The position numbers and the translations under genes are program-made. The notes below the pieces were generated by a model. That model saw only the letters and a list, made by a program, of their open reading frames with translations, searched no databases and had not been told where the DNA came from. Source: Pseudomonas sp. 10S4 (GTDB lineage: Bacteria; Pseudomonadota; Gammaproteobacteria; Pseudomonadales; Pseudomonadaceae). Taken from it: DNA of 64,000 nucleotides. Positions 26,613 to 35,561 of the stretch are shown here, piece after piece. Where the stretch lies: NCBI RefSeq assembly GCF_034344865.1, contig NZ_CP133774.1, positions 4,278,001 to 4,342,000 on the forward strand, read 5' to 3'. Every line of letters starts with the position of its first letter. Position 1 is the stretch's first letter.

Positions 26613-27802
26613 ATGTCCAAATTACTTTCCCACCATCTCTCACTCGCCGACTTCGAAATCAGCGCTCGCAAGCTTCTGCCCAAACCGCTCTACGCCTACG
26701 TACAGGGCGGTGTCGAGGACAACCTGACGCTCTATGCCAATCGCCAAGCGTTCGACGACTATTTCCTGAAACCCAATGTTTTGGTGGATGTTTCCACCCG
26801 AGATATTTCCGTCGACCTGTTTGGCCATCGCTACAGCGCGCCGGTAGGCATTGCGCCTATGGGGATTGCCGCGCTGACCGGTTATCGGGGCGATCTGTCC
26901 CTGGCGCAGGCTGCAGCGGCGGCTAATGTGCCGTTCGTGATGAGTGGCTCCTCGCTGATACGCCAGGAAGAGGTGGTCGATGCCGCACCCAATATCTGGT
27001 TTCAGGCCTACCTGCCCGGCGATACAGTACAAATCGCGCCGCTGATCGAGCGCGTGCGCAAGGCCGGTGTCAAAACCTTGGTCATCACGGTCGACACGCC
27101 GGTGAAGGCGAATAGGGAAAATAATGTACGGGCAGGGTTCTCCACGCCTCTTCGACCAAGCGTTGCGCTGGCTTACCAAGGGGTGACGCATCCGCGCTGG
27201 TTGTTTGGAACCTTCCTGCGCACGCTTGTGAAGTATGGAATGCCTTACTTCGAGAACAACTGCGCGACCCGGGGGCACCGGCCTTGTCTGCAAGCGTTGT
27301 GCGCGACTTCACCGACCGCGGCCATCTGAACTGGGAGCACGTGCGCCAGATCCGTCAGCAGTGGCCCGGCGCGATGGTGATTAAGGGAGTATTGCAGGCG
27401 GCCGATGCCGCGCGCTGCAAGCAGATCGGCATCGATGGCATCGTGGTTTCGAACCATGGTGGTCGGCAGATCGATGGCAGCGTGCCACCGCTCTATGTGT
27501 TGCCTGAAATAGTCGAGGCCAGCGGCGCCATGCTGGTGATGGCCGACAGCGGTATTCGTCGAGGTACCGATGTGATCAAGGCAATCGCGTTCGGCGCCAA
27601 GGCGACGTTCATCGGGCGGCCATTCAACTACGCCAGCGCCGTCGCCGGACAGGCCGGGGTGGCCCACGCAATCGATCTGATCGTGGCTGAGGTACGCCGC
27701 GATGTGGGGATGCTGGGCCTTACTGGCCTTACCGGTATCAACCAAGATCTGCTCGTCCGGCGCCAGGTTTTGGCCCATTGGCGTGAGCGAGATATCAATT
27801 AG
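26613..27802 (+). pseudogene. FMN-dependent alpha-hydroxy-acid dehydrogenase (LldD-like), frameshifted
   Basis: ATG 26613 gives the family N-terminus (ADFEISARKLLPKPLYAYVQGGVEDNLTLYANRQAFDDY), APVGIAPMG and QAYLPGD. The frame is lost in the G5 run 27271-27275; one more G restores ATRGAPALSASVVRDFTDRGHLNWEHV. The second part has the catalytic-histidine motif VSNHGGRQIDG, MADSGIRRGTDVIKAIAFGA and the FMN phosphate loop FIGRPF. It oxidises an L-2-hydroxy acid to a 2-oxo acid. All active-site segments are present, so one base change would restore an intact enzyme. Confidence 0.88.
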
Positions 27803-27848
27803 CTTGCGTAAAACTTTAGTATGCACCCGGGCATCAGGCCTTGCGAAA

Positions 27849-28040
27849 CTAAGCCGGTTGCCGCTTATGTGGCAGCAGCTCCGCGATATAACTCGCCCGT
27901 TGCGTCGGCAGGCACATAGGCATAAGGATCATGTCCATTCAGCAGCGCAGACTGGATCAGGCTCGTGATCGCTGCTGCCCCTCTGCCGCTGCGCAGTGAA
28001 CCAGCAAAGAGCCATTTCTCACGCCCCGATGCCTACGGTC
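27849..28040 (-). mobile_element. IS66-family transposase (TnpC) C-terminal fossil
   Basis: Read on the minus strand, one frame gives ASGREKWLFAGSLRSGRGAA followed by AITSLIQSALLNGHDPYAY. The end in a second frame gives LPTQRASYIAELLPHKRQPA before a stop at 27851-27849. These are the last two blocks of IS66 TnpC proteins; the LKDVLE-type link between them is deleted, with a frame change. No tnpA/tnpB and no terminal repeats were found, so it is a dead remnant marking an old insertion between two catabolic islands. Confidence 0.8.
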
Positions 28041-28334
28041 GTATTTGGTTTGTGCCCCAATTATTTGTTGGTGCCAACGCCGGATTGACCTAGTTGCCGA
28101 GATTTCACTGACCCAGCCTGATTGCTCGTGAACTATTGCCTGTTCTAGATTAGAGCCAATTTTAAGGTGGGTTACTCTTTCATCGGCACGTTGGTCAATT
28201 CGGAGTTGGCATTAACAATGACGGTTCAAACAGATTTGAACAAAAAGTTGACGTCTCTTGAGCATGTTCAATAGCAGCGGTCAGTCGGATAAGGAGCTCC
28301 GACAGACTGCTACTGAATTGTTGAGTTACCGGTT
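28041..28334. other. AT-rich gap with a hairpin downstream of the MFS gene
   Basis: No gene is seen. A stem GTCGGA (28284-28289) / TCCGAC (28298-28303), flanked by AGCAG (28273-28277) / CTGCT (28307-28311), lies just past the minus-strand MFS stop and could act as its terminator, although no T run follows. Confidence 0.4.
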
Positions 28335-29609
28335 CTATTGCTTTTGCGGATCGAATTGTTTGTCCCTGATAAACAGTACTGGAATCACGCCACAGATGAA
28401 GTAGGCCGCGCCCATGACCAGAAAACCCACACCGATCGAGCCGTGAGAGGCAAGGAACCCGATAGCAGCCGGAGCAACCGCTGCACCCAGACGCCCGATA
28501 TTGTAAGCACCGCCTACGGCGGATCCGCGAAATTTAGCCTCGAAGCTTTCGGTCATGTACGTGGCGTTTACACCGTAAGGGATGCCGTACAAAAAGCCGA
28601 ACACCACCAGCATCCAGAGTATGTTTTCCTGGCTTTGGAACAGCACGATCACTGGCAGGAATACCGCGGTCCCCAAGGCGCCAAGGGCGAAAACGGTACG
28701 ACGCCCGATACGATCAGCCGCCAGACCAGCAAGAATTTTTCCGAGGATCATGGCGGTGTAGGTGCCGACCATGTAGCCGGTCATGGATTTGAGATTCATG
28801 CCTAACTCGCTTTCCAGGTACGTTGGCATCCAATTGTTCACACCGTAGTAACCGAACTGTAGAAAGCCGGCAGTCAGAGCCCAGAAGATAAACATCCGGC
28901 TAGCTTGCGGATCACTGAAGATCAGCTTGTACATGCTCTCGCGCTTTTCAGAGGATGGATTCTGAATGCCCGCGAATTTTTTCCTGGCGCGCTCGGCTTG
29001 AGCGTTGATCCATGCTTGCGGTTCTGGCACGAAGCGTCGCATGAGCACCGCGAGGATCACCGGGATGATGGCAATGTAGAAAAGCCAACGCCAGCCATGG
29101 CTCGGTAATATCCAGCCGGCCAGCAGCGTCGCCACGATGTATCCCACTGACCAGCCTGCTTGCAGTGTGCCGAGTACCGTAGTTCGGTAGCGGGTGGGTA
29201 CGTATTCGGACATCAACGTATTGCAAGCCACGTACAGTGCGCCTATCCCGAGTGATGCCACGAATCGGGTGATCGCGAACTGCCAATAGCTATGCGTCAT
29301 GCCTAGCACAGCGGTGCCGACGGAAAACAGTACGATACTCCAGACAACGGTTTTCACCCGACCGAAACGATCACAGGCCCAGCCACCGTAGATACCACCA
29401 ATGGCCATCCCGGCCAGGGTGAAGCTACCCAGACTGCCGGCTTCTACGTTGCTCAGGCCGAACTCGGCCTTCAGGCTGCTGAGGCTGTAGGAAAGCAGCA
29501 TCAGATCGGCACCGTCGATCAATAATCCAAGAAAGCAGAAGATGAAAACCAGCACCCAGGTACTGGTTTTGGCGTGCGTAGTCACACTCGCCTGAGCTGT
29601 AGCGTCCAT
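28335..29609 (-). CDS. MFS transporter, aromatic/dicarboxylic acid:H+ symporter type
   Basis: This 424-residue, 12-helix transporter of the AAHS branch (PcaK/MucK/DcaK group) has DGADLMLLSYSLSSLKAEFGLS in helix 1, the loop motif GGWACDRFGRVKT and a second-half repeat LAADRIGRRTVF. It likely imports a dicarboxylate or aromatic acid from the periplasm. It is downstream of the acyl-CoA dehydrogenase on the same strand (63-base gap). In Acinetobacter dca clusters a member of this group (DcaK) accompanies adipate beta-oxidation genes, which fits the neighbours here. Confidence 0.88.
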   Translation of the reverse strand: MDATAQASVTTHAKTSTWVLVFIFCFLGLLIDGADLMLLSYSLSSLKAEFGLSNVEAGSLGSFTLAGMAIGGIYGGWACDRFGRVKTVVWSIVLFSVGTAVLGMTHSYWQFAITRFVASLGIGALYVACNTLMSEYVPTRYRTTVLGTLQAGWSVGYIVATLLAGWILPSHGWRWLFYIAIIPVILAVLMRRFVPEPQAWINAQAERARKKFAGIQNPSSEKRESMYKLIFSDPQASRMFIFWALTAGFLQFGYYGVNNWMPTYLESELGMNLKSMTGYMVGTYTAMILGKILAGLAADRIGRRTVFALGALGTAVFLPVIVLFQSQENILWMLVVFGFLYGIPYGVNATYMTESFEAKFRGSAVGGAYNIGRLGAAVAPAAIGFLASHGSIGVGFLVMGAAYFICGVIPVLFIRDKQFDPQKQ

Positions 29610-29672
29610 GGTGTTACCTTTTTTGTATTTATTGGGGAGGGCACTTGAACCGGAAATTGAAAGCCCGTGGCC

Positions 29673-30827
29673 TCAGCTTTGAGCGTCGCGGATCATGTTT
29701 CGGGCGATGACTATCTGCTGGATCTGGGTAGTGCCTTCGTAAATGCGGAACAGGCGAACATCCCGATAGAAGCGCTCGATGGCGTATTCGCTCACATAAC
29801 CGGCACCACCATGAACCTGCACGCAGCGGTCGGCGACCCGTCCGCACATTTCAGTGGAGAACATCTTGGCGCAGGAAGCTTCAGTGCTGACGCTACGTCC
29901 GTCGTCACGCTTGCGTGCGGCATCCAGCACCATGCAGCGACTCGCATAGATTTCAGCCTTGCTGTCGGCGAGCATGGCCTGGATCAGTTGAAACTCAGCG
30001 ATCGGTTTGCCGAACTGTTTGCGCTCCATTGCGTAGCGCAAGGCATCGTCGAGCATCCGCTCAGCGGCGCCGACACTCAAAGCCGCAATATGCAGGCGAC
30101 CCTTGTCGAGTACTTTCATCGCGGTCTTGAAGCCTACACCTTCGACACCGCCGATCAGTTGACTGGCCGGGACCCGCGCATTCTCGAATATGACGTCGCA
30201 GGTGTGAGCACCCTTGTGGCCCATTTTGTGGTCGGGTTTGCCCAGTGAAACACCGGGTGTGCCGCGCTCGACAATAAACGCACTGATGCCGGCGGCGCCT
30301 TTGATCTCGGGATTGGTTCGCGCCATCACCGTATAGATCCCGGCGTGCGGGGCATTGGTGATGAAGCGCTTGGTGCCATTGAGAATGTAGCTGTCGCCGT
30401 CGCGCACGGCGTGGGTTTTGAGCGAGGCGGCGTCTGAGCCAGCGTCTGGCTCAGTCAGGCAGAAAGAACTGAGCAGCTCGCCACTGGCCAGTTTTGGCAG
30501 GTAGTGATGCTTCTGCTCGTCAGTACCGTCCAGGAGGATACCGATGGAGCCGATCCCGTTGTTGGTACCGATGTAGGAGCGAAACGCCGGTGAAGTGCGG
30601 CCCAACTCGAAGGCAATGTTCACCTCTTCCTCCATCGTGATGCCCAAGCCACCAAACTCTTCCGGGAGCGTCAGGCCAAACAAGCCCATTTCCCGCATCT
30701 GTTCGACGATGTCTTGGGGGATCGCGTCGGTGTCGGCCACTTCGTTTTCACGGGGAATCAGCACTTCGCTGACGAACTGACGAAGGGAATCCAACAGTAT
30801 CTGCAGGGTTTCGGTATCACGGATCAT
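29673..30827 (-). CDS. Acyl-CoA dehydrogenase (DcaA-like candidate)
   Basis: This 384-residue FAD flavoprotein has CLTEPDAGSDAASLKTHAVRDG, the C-terminal domain QVHGGAGYVSEYAIERFYRDVR and the catalytic-base region RIYEGTTQIQQIVIAR. It introduces the 2,3-double bond into an acyl-CoA and passes electrons to ETF, encoded at 36859-38540. ATG 30827 (GGAG 6-9 bases upstream) is chosen over the longer frame from 30848. With the dicarboxylate-type thiolase nearby, adipyl-CoA or glutaryl-like thioesters are plausible substrates. Confidence 0.88.
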   Translation of the reverse strand: MIRDTETLQILLDSLRQFVSEVLIPRENEVADTDAIPQDIVEQMREMGLFGLTLPEEFGGLGITMEEEVNIAFELGRTSPAFRSYIGTNNGIGSIGILLDGTDEQKHHYLPKLASGELLSSFCLTEPDAGSDAASLKTHAVRDGDSYILNGTKRFITNAPHAGIYTVMARTNPEIKGAAGISAFIVERGTPGVSLGKPDHKMGHKGAHTCDVIFENARVPASQLIGGVEGVGFKTAMKVLDKGRLHIAALSVGAAERMLDDALRYAMERKQFGKPIAEFQLIQAMLADSKAEIYASRCMVLDAARKRDDGRSVSTEASCAKMFSTEMCGRVADRCVQVHGGAGYVSEYAIERFYRDVRLFRIYEGTTQIQQIVIARNMIRDAQS

Positions 30828-30884
30828 GTGCGCTCCTGAGGCTCGCAAGCGAGCCGGTTTTTTGGGCGCCGTTACTCCGTTGCG

Positions 30885-31751
30885 TCAGCGAGCAGCGGCG
30901 CCAATGTTATTGACCATGTTGATCAGGCGAGGCCCGATATCGTCCACGAGCTGTTCACGGGGTAGCTGAAAGCTCGGTCCACCGCAGTTGAAGGTCAGTA
31001 ACCCGTACTGCGGGTGCAGCAATGGAACTGCAACGGAGTTGACGTCGCGATGCCACTCACCGATCGACAGGCAGAAGCCGTAGTCGGCGAAATCCCTGAA
31101 CGCTTTGTCCAGTCCCTTGCGGATGGCTGGCCATTGCTCCGATTCGCGCTGGCGAATGTGATCGAGCAGAAACTCCCGCTCGGTTTCCGGCATCGCAGCA
31201 AGGCACGCCCGACCTACCGAACTCTGTGCCAGCGGCAAGTAGCTGCCGATCTGCCGGCGCATGGTCATGTTGCCCTGACCCTGAACCACATCCAGGTACA
31301 CCATCTGAAGTCGATCGCGGGCGGCCATAGCGACGGCCGCCTGAGCGTGATTGGCCAATTCCTCCATCAAGGGATGAGCCACCGTGCGAATCGCCAGATT
31401 CGACAACATGGCGTAACCGAAACCCAACACACCTACGTCCAGCTGATACTTGCCTGAATGCACTTCACGTTTGAGGCAGCCCAACCGCATCAGCGTATTG
31501 GTCAGACGCGTCACCGTCGGTTTGGGCAGCCCGGTCATTCGCGCCAGGTCCTGATTGCCGAGCACGTTGTCGCGCGGGGTGAAACACCTCATCAGCTCAA
31601 GTCCGCGTGCCAACGCCGTTACGAACTGACCACTGCTTTCGTCTTCGCTCAGCGCGCTGGCGGGATCTAGCATGCCCATCTTCAGTAAGCCGATTTCATC
31701 CGCTCCTTTCGTCTTGTCCACGGCCTGGTGATCTGCCTTGTTGCGACCCAT
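30885..31751 (-). CDS. IclR-family transcriptional regulator
   Basis: This 288-residue regulator has an N-terminal extension of about 40 residues, a winged HTH (FVTALARGLELMRCFTPRD, then GLPKPTVTRLTNTLMRLGCL) and an IclR effector domain with AVAMAARDRLQMVYLDVVQGQGNMTMRRQ. It sits between the minus-strand dehydrogenase/transporter pair and the plus-strand beta-oxidation operon, beside two dyads with the shared core TTTCG-N5-CGAAA, so it probably controls both. Confidence 0.92.
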   Translation of the reverse strand: MGRNKADHQAVDKTKGADEIGLLKMGMLDPASALSEDESSGQFVTALARGLELMRCFTPRDNVLGNQDLARMTGLPKPTVTRLTNTLMRLGCLKREVHSGKYQLDVGVLGFGYAMLSNLAIRTVAHPLMEELANHAQAAVAMAARDRLQMVYLDVVQGQGNMTMRRQIGSYLPLAQSSVGRACLAAMPETEREFLLDHIRQRESEQWPAIRKGLDKAFRDFADYGFCLSIGEWHRDVNSVAVPLLHPQYGLLTFNCGGPSFQLPREQLVDDIGPRLINMVNNIGAAAR

Positions 31752-31787
31752 GGTAGAACCTCGCTTTCGAGAAATGCAAGAAAATAA

Positions 31788-31816
31788 AATACAGTTTCGC
31801 CTGACGAAATTGTATT
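31788..31816. promoter_or_regulatory. IclR-type operator 1 (upstream of the iclR-like gene)
   Basis: This inverted repeat reads AATACAGTTTCG, a 5-bp centre, then CGAAATTGTATT, with 11 of 12 positions pairing. Its core TTTCG-N5-CGAAA is shared with operator 2. It lies 37 bases from the regulator's start, a likely autoregulatory position. Confidence 0.7.
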
Positions 31817-31954
31817 TTGTGCTTAATCAAAAACCAATCTATTTATTTTTATTGTTTAAGTCACTGTAATTAAAGGACTAAAACAGATTTATTGGTTTGC
31901 CTGTTTACAGGAATTTAGAAGCGTATCTATGATTGATCGTAATTACGGTATTAA

Positions 31955-31971
31955 GTTTCGTATAGCGAAAC
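31955..31971. promoter_or_regulatory. IclR-type operator 2 (upstream of the enoyl-CoA hydratase)
   Basis: GTTTCG-TATAG-CGAAAC is a perfect 6+5+6 palindrome ending 17 bases before the hydratase ATG. The core matches operator 1. So close to the start codon, binding would be expected to block the plus-strand operon. Confidence 0.7.
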
Positions 31972-31988
31972 AAAAATAAGAGGTAGGT

Positions 31989-32774
31989 ATGGACTCCCAA
32001 CTTAACGCTGTAGTGGATCTGCAAATCCGCGATGATGCCGTCGCTGTCGTACGGATCCAGCGGCCCGAGGTCAAAAACGCACTCAACAGCGCGGTGCGCG
32101 AACTGTTGGCAGAAATCTTTCGCTCTCTGGCCGGCAATGAGCAGGTGCGGGCGATCGTCCTCACCGGTGGTGAACAGTGCTTTGTCGCCGGTGCCGACAT
32201 CCGCGAGTTCGCCGAGGCCAGCCCTATCGAGATGTATCGCCGCCACACGGAGTACTTGTGGGAGGCCATCGCTCGTTGCCCTAAACCTGTGATTGCAGCG
32301 GTGAATGGTTTTGCTTTGGGGGGCGGCTGCGAATTGGCTATGCATTGCGACATCATCGTTGCAGGGCAATCGGCTCGCTTCGGTCAGCCGGAGGTCAAGC
32401 TTGGCCTGATGCCAGGAGCCGGTGGCACCCAACGCCTGATTCGCGCCGTCGGCAAATTCCAGGCGATGCGTATCGCACTGACGGGCTGTCTGGTCGCGGC
32501 CCCCGAAGCGCTTGCCATGGGCATGGTCAGCGAGGTGGTGAGTGACGAACGCACAGTGCCGCGAGCCCTTGAGCTGGCGGCTGAAATAGCCGCGTTACCG
32601 CCGCTGGCTGTCGCGCAGATCAAGGAAGTGATGTTGCTCGGTGCCGACTTGCCCCTGGACAGCGCCTTGGCGTTGGAGCGCAAGGCGTTTCAGTTGCTGT
32701 TTGATTCCAGGGACCAGAAAGAGGGCGCCACTGCCTTCCTTGAAAAACGCAAAGCCATCTTCTCGGGAGAGTGA
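31989..32774 (+). CDS. Enoyl-CoA hydratase/isomerase (PaaF/DcaE-like)
   Basis: This 261-residue crotonase-fold enzyme has the oxyanion segment EQCFVAGADIREFAE, the helix AAVNGFALGGGCELAMHCDI, and the two glutamate regions (FGQPEVKLGLMPGAGGTQRL). It hydrates 2-enoyl-CoA to 3-hydroxyacyl-CoA. It is the first gene of the operon, directly behind IclR-type operator 2, and ends 3 bases before the next ATG. 2,3-Dehydroadipyl-CoA is the likely substrate. Confidence 0.9.
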   Translation: MDSQLNAVVDLQIRDDAVAVVRIQRPEVKNALNSAVRELLAEIFRSLAGNEQVRAIVLTGGEQCFVAGADIREFAEASPIEMYRRHTEYLWEAIARCPKPVIAAVNGFALGGGCELAMHCDIIVAGQSARFGQPEVKLGLMPGAGGTQRLIRAVGKFQAMRIALTGCLVAAPEALAMGMVSEVVSDERTVPRALELAAEIAALPPLAVAQIKEVMLLGADLPLDSALALERKAFQLLFDSRDQKEGATAFLEKRKAIFSGE

Positions 32775-32777
32775 TTC

Positions 32778-34307
32778 ATGACACGCGAGATCAACCATGT
32801 GGCTGTTGTGGGGGCTGGCATCATGGGCACCGGCATTGCCCAGATTGCAGCCCAAGCCGGTATTCAGGTCCTGCTGTTTGATAACCGCGAAGGTGCCGCC
32901 CAGGCCGCTCGCGATAACCTTGAACAGACACTGGACAAGCTGGTGAGCAAGGGCAAGGTCCTCGGAGCAGATGCACAGGCCACGCTCGATCGCCTGCAGG
33001 TAGCAACCGCGCTGAATGAGCTCAAGGACGTCGACTTGGTCGTCGAAGCCATTATTGAGCGCCTCGATGCCAAGCAGGCTTTGCTCGCACAGCTTGAAGC
33101 GGTCGTTGGTGACGATTGCATTTTGGCAACCAATACCTCGTCACTGTCCGTGACCAGCATCGCCCGGGAATGTCGGCGTCCTGAACGTGTCGCGGGATTC
33201 CATTTCTTCAACCCGGTGCCGCTGATGAAAGTGGTGGAGGTCATCGACGGCCTGGCCAGTGATCCGCAGGTGGGTGATCGCTTGCAGGCGTTGGCGGCGC
33301 GCATGGGCCATCGTGGTATTCGAGCCAAGGACACGCCAGGTTTCATCATCAACCATGCGGGGCGAGCCTACAGCACCGAAGCCTTGCAAATTCTCAAGGA
33401 AGGCGTGACTGAGCCCGCCGAAATCGACCGCATCCTGCGCGAAGGCCTGGGTTTTCGCATGGGGCCGCTGGAGCTGTTCGACCTTACAGCCCTGGATGTC
33501 TCGCACCCGGTGATCGAGTCGATCTACAACCAGTTTTACCAGGAGCCTCGATATCGCCCGGCAGCGCTGACTCGGCAGATGCTTGAGGCCGGGTACGTCG
33601 GTCGCAAGGTCGGGCGTGGCTTTTACCGGTATGCCAACGGCCAAATGGTTGATGCACCCCAGGCGCAGGCAGTGCCAGTAGTGGAGGCGCTACCGCCGGT
33701 GTGGCTGGGTACGGAGAACGAGGCAGATCGTGTCAGCCTGACGGCTTTGCTGGAGCAACTGGGCGTGCAGGCAGAGCAGGGCGCCACGCCGTCCAGCGGA
33801 GCACTCTGCTTGCTGGCGCCCTATGGCCTGGATGCCACCAGCGCCGCAGAACGCTTTGCCACCGACCCGACGCGCACGGTCTGCATTGACCCGCTGCTCG
33901 ACAGCGCTCGCTACCGCACGCTGATGCTGACCCCGGCAACCCGAGTCGACATGCGCAATGCCGCGCATGCATTGCTGGCTCGCGACGGCGTCGGTGTCAG
34001 CGTGATCAATGACAGTGTCGGCTTCGTCGCACAACGCGTGCTGGCAATGATCGTCAACCTGGCCGGTGATATCGTCCAACAGCGGATCGCCAGCGTAGAA
34101 GACCTGGATGAGGGCGTGCGCCGGGGTCTGGGTTATCCGCAGGGGCCGTTGGCCTGGGGCGACAGTGTCGGCACCAAACGCTTGCTGACCATCCTGGAGC
34201 GCATGACCGAATTGACGGGTGATCCGCGTTACCGGCCGGGTCCTTGGCTGCGCCGACGCGCGACCCTCGGCCTGTCGCTGTGCCACACCGAACCGACACT
34301 GACCTGA
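32778..34307 (+). CDS. 3-Hydroxyacyl-CoA dehydrogenase (PaaH-like)
   Basis: This 509-residue enzyme has the NAD motif VAVVGAGIMGTGIAQIAAQAG, the catalytic-histidine segment GFHFFNPVPLMKVVEVIDG and two C-terminal helical domains (DTPGFIINHAGRAYSTEALQ and again VINDSVGFVAQRVLAMIVNLA). This length and duplicated C-terminal domain match PaaH rather than FadB. It oxidises 3-hydroxyadipyl-CoA-type intermediates to the 3-oxo form with NAD+. Confidence 0.92.
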   Translation: MTREINHVAVVGAGIMGTGIAQIAAQAGIQVLLFDNREGAAQAARDNLEQTLDKLVSKGKVLGADAQATLDRLQVATALNELKDVDLVVEAIIERLDAKQALLAQLEAVVGDDCILATNTSSLSVTSIARECRRPERVAGFHFFNPVPLMKVVEVIDGLASDPQVGDRLQALAARMGHRGIRAKDTPGFIINHAGRAYSTEALQILKEGVTEPAEIDRILREGLGFRMGPLELFDLTALDVSHPVIESIYNQFYQEPRYRPAALTRQMLEAGYVGRKVGRGFYRYANGQMVDAPQAQAVPVVEALPPVWLGTENEADRVSLTALLEQLGVQAEQGATPSSGALCLLAPYGLDATSAAERFATDPTRTVCIDPLLDSARYRTLMLTPATRVDMRNAAHALLARDGVGVSVINDSVGFVAQRVLAMIVNLAGDIVQQRIASVEDLDEGVRRGLGYPQGPLAWGDSVGTKRLLTILERMTELTGDPRYRPGPWLRRRATLGLSLCHTEPTLT

Positions 34308-34332
34308 CCTTTTAACGCCAAGGATTACTTCC

Positions 34333-35535
34333 ATGCTCGACGCCTACATCTTCGCAGGGTTGCGGACTCCCTTCGGTCGTCACGGTGGTGCACTCGCACC
34401 CGTGCGACCCGATGATCTTGCGGCTCATGTGATTCGAGAACTGCTTGCGCGATATGCCATCCCTGGTGACGCCATCGAGGACGTGATCCTCGGCAATACC
34501 AACCAGGCAGGAGAGGACAGTCGCAATATCGCCCGCCACGCAGCGCTGCTCGCCGGTTTGCCGGTGACGGTGCCGGGGCAGACGGTCAATCGATTGTGTG
34601 CCAGTGGTCTGGCCGCCGTGATCGACGCAGCCCGCGCGGTGACCTGCAAGGAAGGAGAACTGTTCATCGCTGGCGGGGTGGAAAGCATGTCCCGCGCACC
34701 GTTTGTCATGGCCAAGGCTGAAGCCGCCTACAGCCGTGAGTTGACGGTGTTCGACAGCACCATCGGCGCGCGCTTTCCCAACCCGAAGATCGTCTCCGAA
34801 TTTGGCAATGACAGCATGCCTCAGACGGGAGATAACGTGGCCCACGAGTACGGTATTGACCGAACACAGGCCGACGTTTTTGCCGCAGGCTCGCAGGCGC
34901 GTTACGAAGCAGCGCGCAAGTCCGGCTTCTTCGCTGACGAACTACTTGCGGTGAGCGTGCCCACCGGCCGAAAGACACCGCCCAACGTAGTCGAACAGGA
35001 CGAACACCCGCGCCCGCAATCGGATCTCGCGGCCCTGACTCGCTTGCAGCCTTTGCTCGAAGGCGGCGTGGTGACAGCGGGCAACGCTTCCGGTGTTAAT
35101 GATGGTGCCGCCGCACTGCTGATTGGCTCTTCTGCCGCTGGCGAACGCCATGGGCTGGTACCCATGGTGCGAATCCTGTCTGCAGCGGCCGTTGGTGTGG
35201 CGCCTCGCATCATGGGTGTGGGGCCCGTCGAGGCGATCCATAAGGCTTTGGCGCGAGCCGGACTGAGCCTGGCGGATATGGACATCATCGAAATCAACGA
35301 GGCGTTCGCCAGCCAGGTGCTGGGCTGTCTTAAAGGGCTCAGCCTTGCATTCGACGATCCTCGCGTGAACCCCAATGGCGGTGCCATTGCGGTAGGGCAT
35401 CCGCTCGGCGCTTCGGGCGCGCGATTGGCGCTGAGCACCGCACGGGCTTTGCAGCTAACTGGTAAACGCTACGCGGTGGTCAGTCTATGTATCGGTGTCG
35501 GCCAAGGGCTGGCGATGGTTATCGAGCGCGTCTGA
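34333..35535 (+). CDS. Thiolase, beta-ketoadipyl-CoA type (PcaF/PaaJ-like)
   Basis: This 400-residue thiolase has the acyl-accepting cysteine in NRLCASG (Cys89), ESMSRAPFVMAKA, EINEAFASQVL, GHPLGASGAR and the second cysteine in VVSLCIGVGQG. The pattern around ESMSRAPFVM and the length fit PcaF/PaaJ enzymes, which cleave 3-oxoadipyl-CoA to succinyl-CoA and acetyl-CoA. It lies 25 bases after the dehydrogenase gene. This specificity points to a C6 dicarboxylate as the operon's substrate. Confidence 0.9.
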   Translation: MLDAYIFAGLRTPFGRHGGALAPVRPDDLAAHVIRELLARYAIPGDAIEDVILGNTNQAGEDSRNIARHAALLAGLPVTVPGQTVNRLCASGLAAVIDAARAVTCKEGELFIAGGVESMSRAPFVMAKAEAAYSRELTVFDSTIGARFPNPKIVSEFGNDSMPQTGDNVAHEYGIDRTQADVFAAGSQARYEAARKSGFFADELLAVSVPTGRKTPPNVVEQDEHPRPQSDLAALTRLQPLLEGGVVTAGNASGVNDGAAALLIGSSAAGERHGLVPMVRILSAAAVGVAPRIMGVGPVEAIHKALARAGLSLADMDIIEINEAFASQVLGCLKGLSLAFDDPRVNPNGGAIAVGHPLGASGARLALSTARALQLTGKRYAVVSLCIGVGQGLAMVIERV

Positions 35536-35561
35536 GTGCGCGCAAACAAAGGTGGTATGAA

